Positions 5,923-6,008 of a DNA stretch of 6,008 nt are shown here, piece by piece. The translations under genes and the position numbers were made by a program. The notes under the pieces are model-generated. The model did not search any database. It had not been told where the DNA came from and was given only the letters and a program-made list of their open reading frames with translations. This stretch comes from Clostridia bacterium (GTDB lineage Bacteria; Bacillota; DSM-16504; Desulfitibacterales; Desulfitibacteraceae): assembly GCA_018333845.1 (NCBI GenBank), contig JAGXSK010000099.1:1-6008 (forward strand), given 5' to 3'. Positions within the stretch are counted from its first letter, which is position 1; the number at the start of each line of letters is the position of its first letter.

Positions 5923-6008
5923 TTAATTAGTGTCATTTAGCAGAAATCTGCTAATTTCTGAAAGATAGTTGGATATGGATACATCTGGCAATGAATTTAA
6001 AAAATACT
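5923..6008 (-). CDS. Possible C-terminal tail of an unidentified gene entering from the right edge
   Basis: The minus frame ending at TAA 5923-5925 is open to the window edge and encodes 27 residues, YFLNSLPDVSISNYLSEISR then FLLNDTN. The composition is amphipathic and protein-like, and the stop would lie 22 bp before the carbonic anhydrase-like start, a normal operon spacing. It is too short to assign a family, and another minus frame is also open for about 18 codons here, so coding status is only a guess. Confidence 0.4.
   Translation of the reverse strand, partial: YFLNSLPDVSISNYLSEISRFLLNDTN

Noticed and set aside
5915..5937. Direct repeat TAATGTCATT / TAGTGTCATT with a 13-base period before the carbonic anhydrase-like gene.
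   Set aside because: Two imperfect short copies in AT-rich sequence, partly inside the putative upstream coding tail; not enough to call an operator.
5937..5960. Two nested inverted repeats, TTAGCAGA/TCTGCTAA and CAGAAAT/ATTTCTG, that could form mutually exclusive hairpins.
   Set aside because: Stems are only 7-8 bp, no T run follows on either strand, and they lie inside the probable coding tail at the right edge; chance in AT-rich sequence is likely.

Overview
This window reads as the chromosome of a low-GC, endospore-forming Firmicute, most likely a member of the Clostridia. The evidence is the gene order around ispE and purR, a SPOCS-LysM spore protein of the SipL type, a Bacillus-type PurR, and AAGGGG/AAGGAG ribosome binding sites ahead of most genes. 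I cannot name the genus from sequence alone. Nothing points to phage, insertion sequences, CRISPR, tRNA or rRNA. The window is densely packed and no gene-free stretch exceeds about 210 bases.

Layout. A block of four co-directional minus-strand genes fills 1-3145, transcribed right to left: ispE (isoprenoid precursor kinase), a FadR/FCD-type GntR regulator, a MobA-like nucleotidyltransferase, and purR, which is cut by the left edge. Spacing is tight: ispE to gntR is 14 bp or a 4-bp overlap depending on the gntR start, and the transferase overlaps purR by 4 bp at ATGA. In Bacillus subtilis ispE directly precedes purR; here the regulator and the transferase lie between them.

Upstream of ispE, after a clear intrinsic terminator at 3238-3270, lies a 508-residue minus-strand protein (3353-4879). 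It joins a seven-repeat FG-GAP-like beta-propeller to one SPOCS (DUF3794) domain and a degenerate C-terminal LysM. This is the most interesting gene in the window. It looks like a SipL-type spore coat morphogenesis protein with a propeller as its N-terminal part. A candidate mother-cell (sigma-K-like) promoter precedes it.

Divergent from it, on the plus strand, is a small ComFB-family protein (5056-5346). A perfect 20-bp inverted repeat (5360-5400) separates it from a convergent gamma-class carbonic anhydrase-like hexapeptide protein (5397-5900, minus) and includes that gene's stop codon. The last 80 or so bases may hold the C-terminal tail of another minus-strand gene entering from the right.

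How the genes work together: the left block mixes housekeeping functions (MEP-pathway isoprenoid synthesis and purine control) with a regulator and transferase of unknown substrate. The right half holds a sporulation-linked gene, a putative nucleotide-second-messenger or competence-type protein, and a bicarbonate/CO2-type enzyme.
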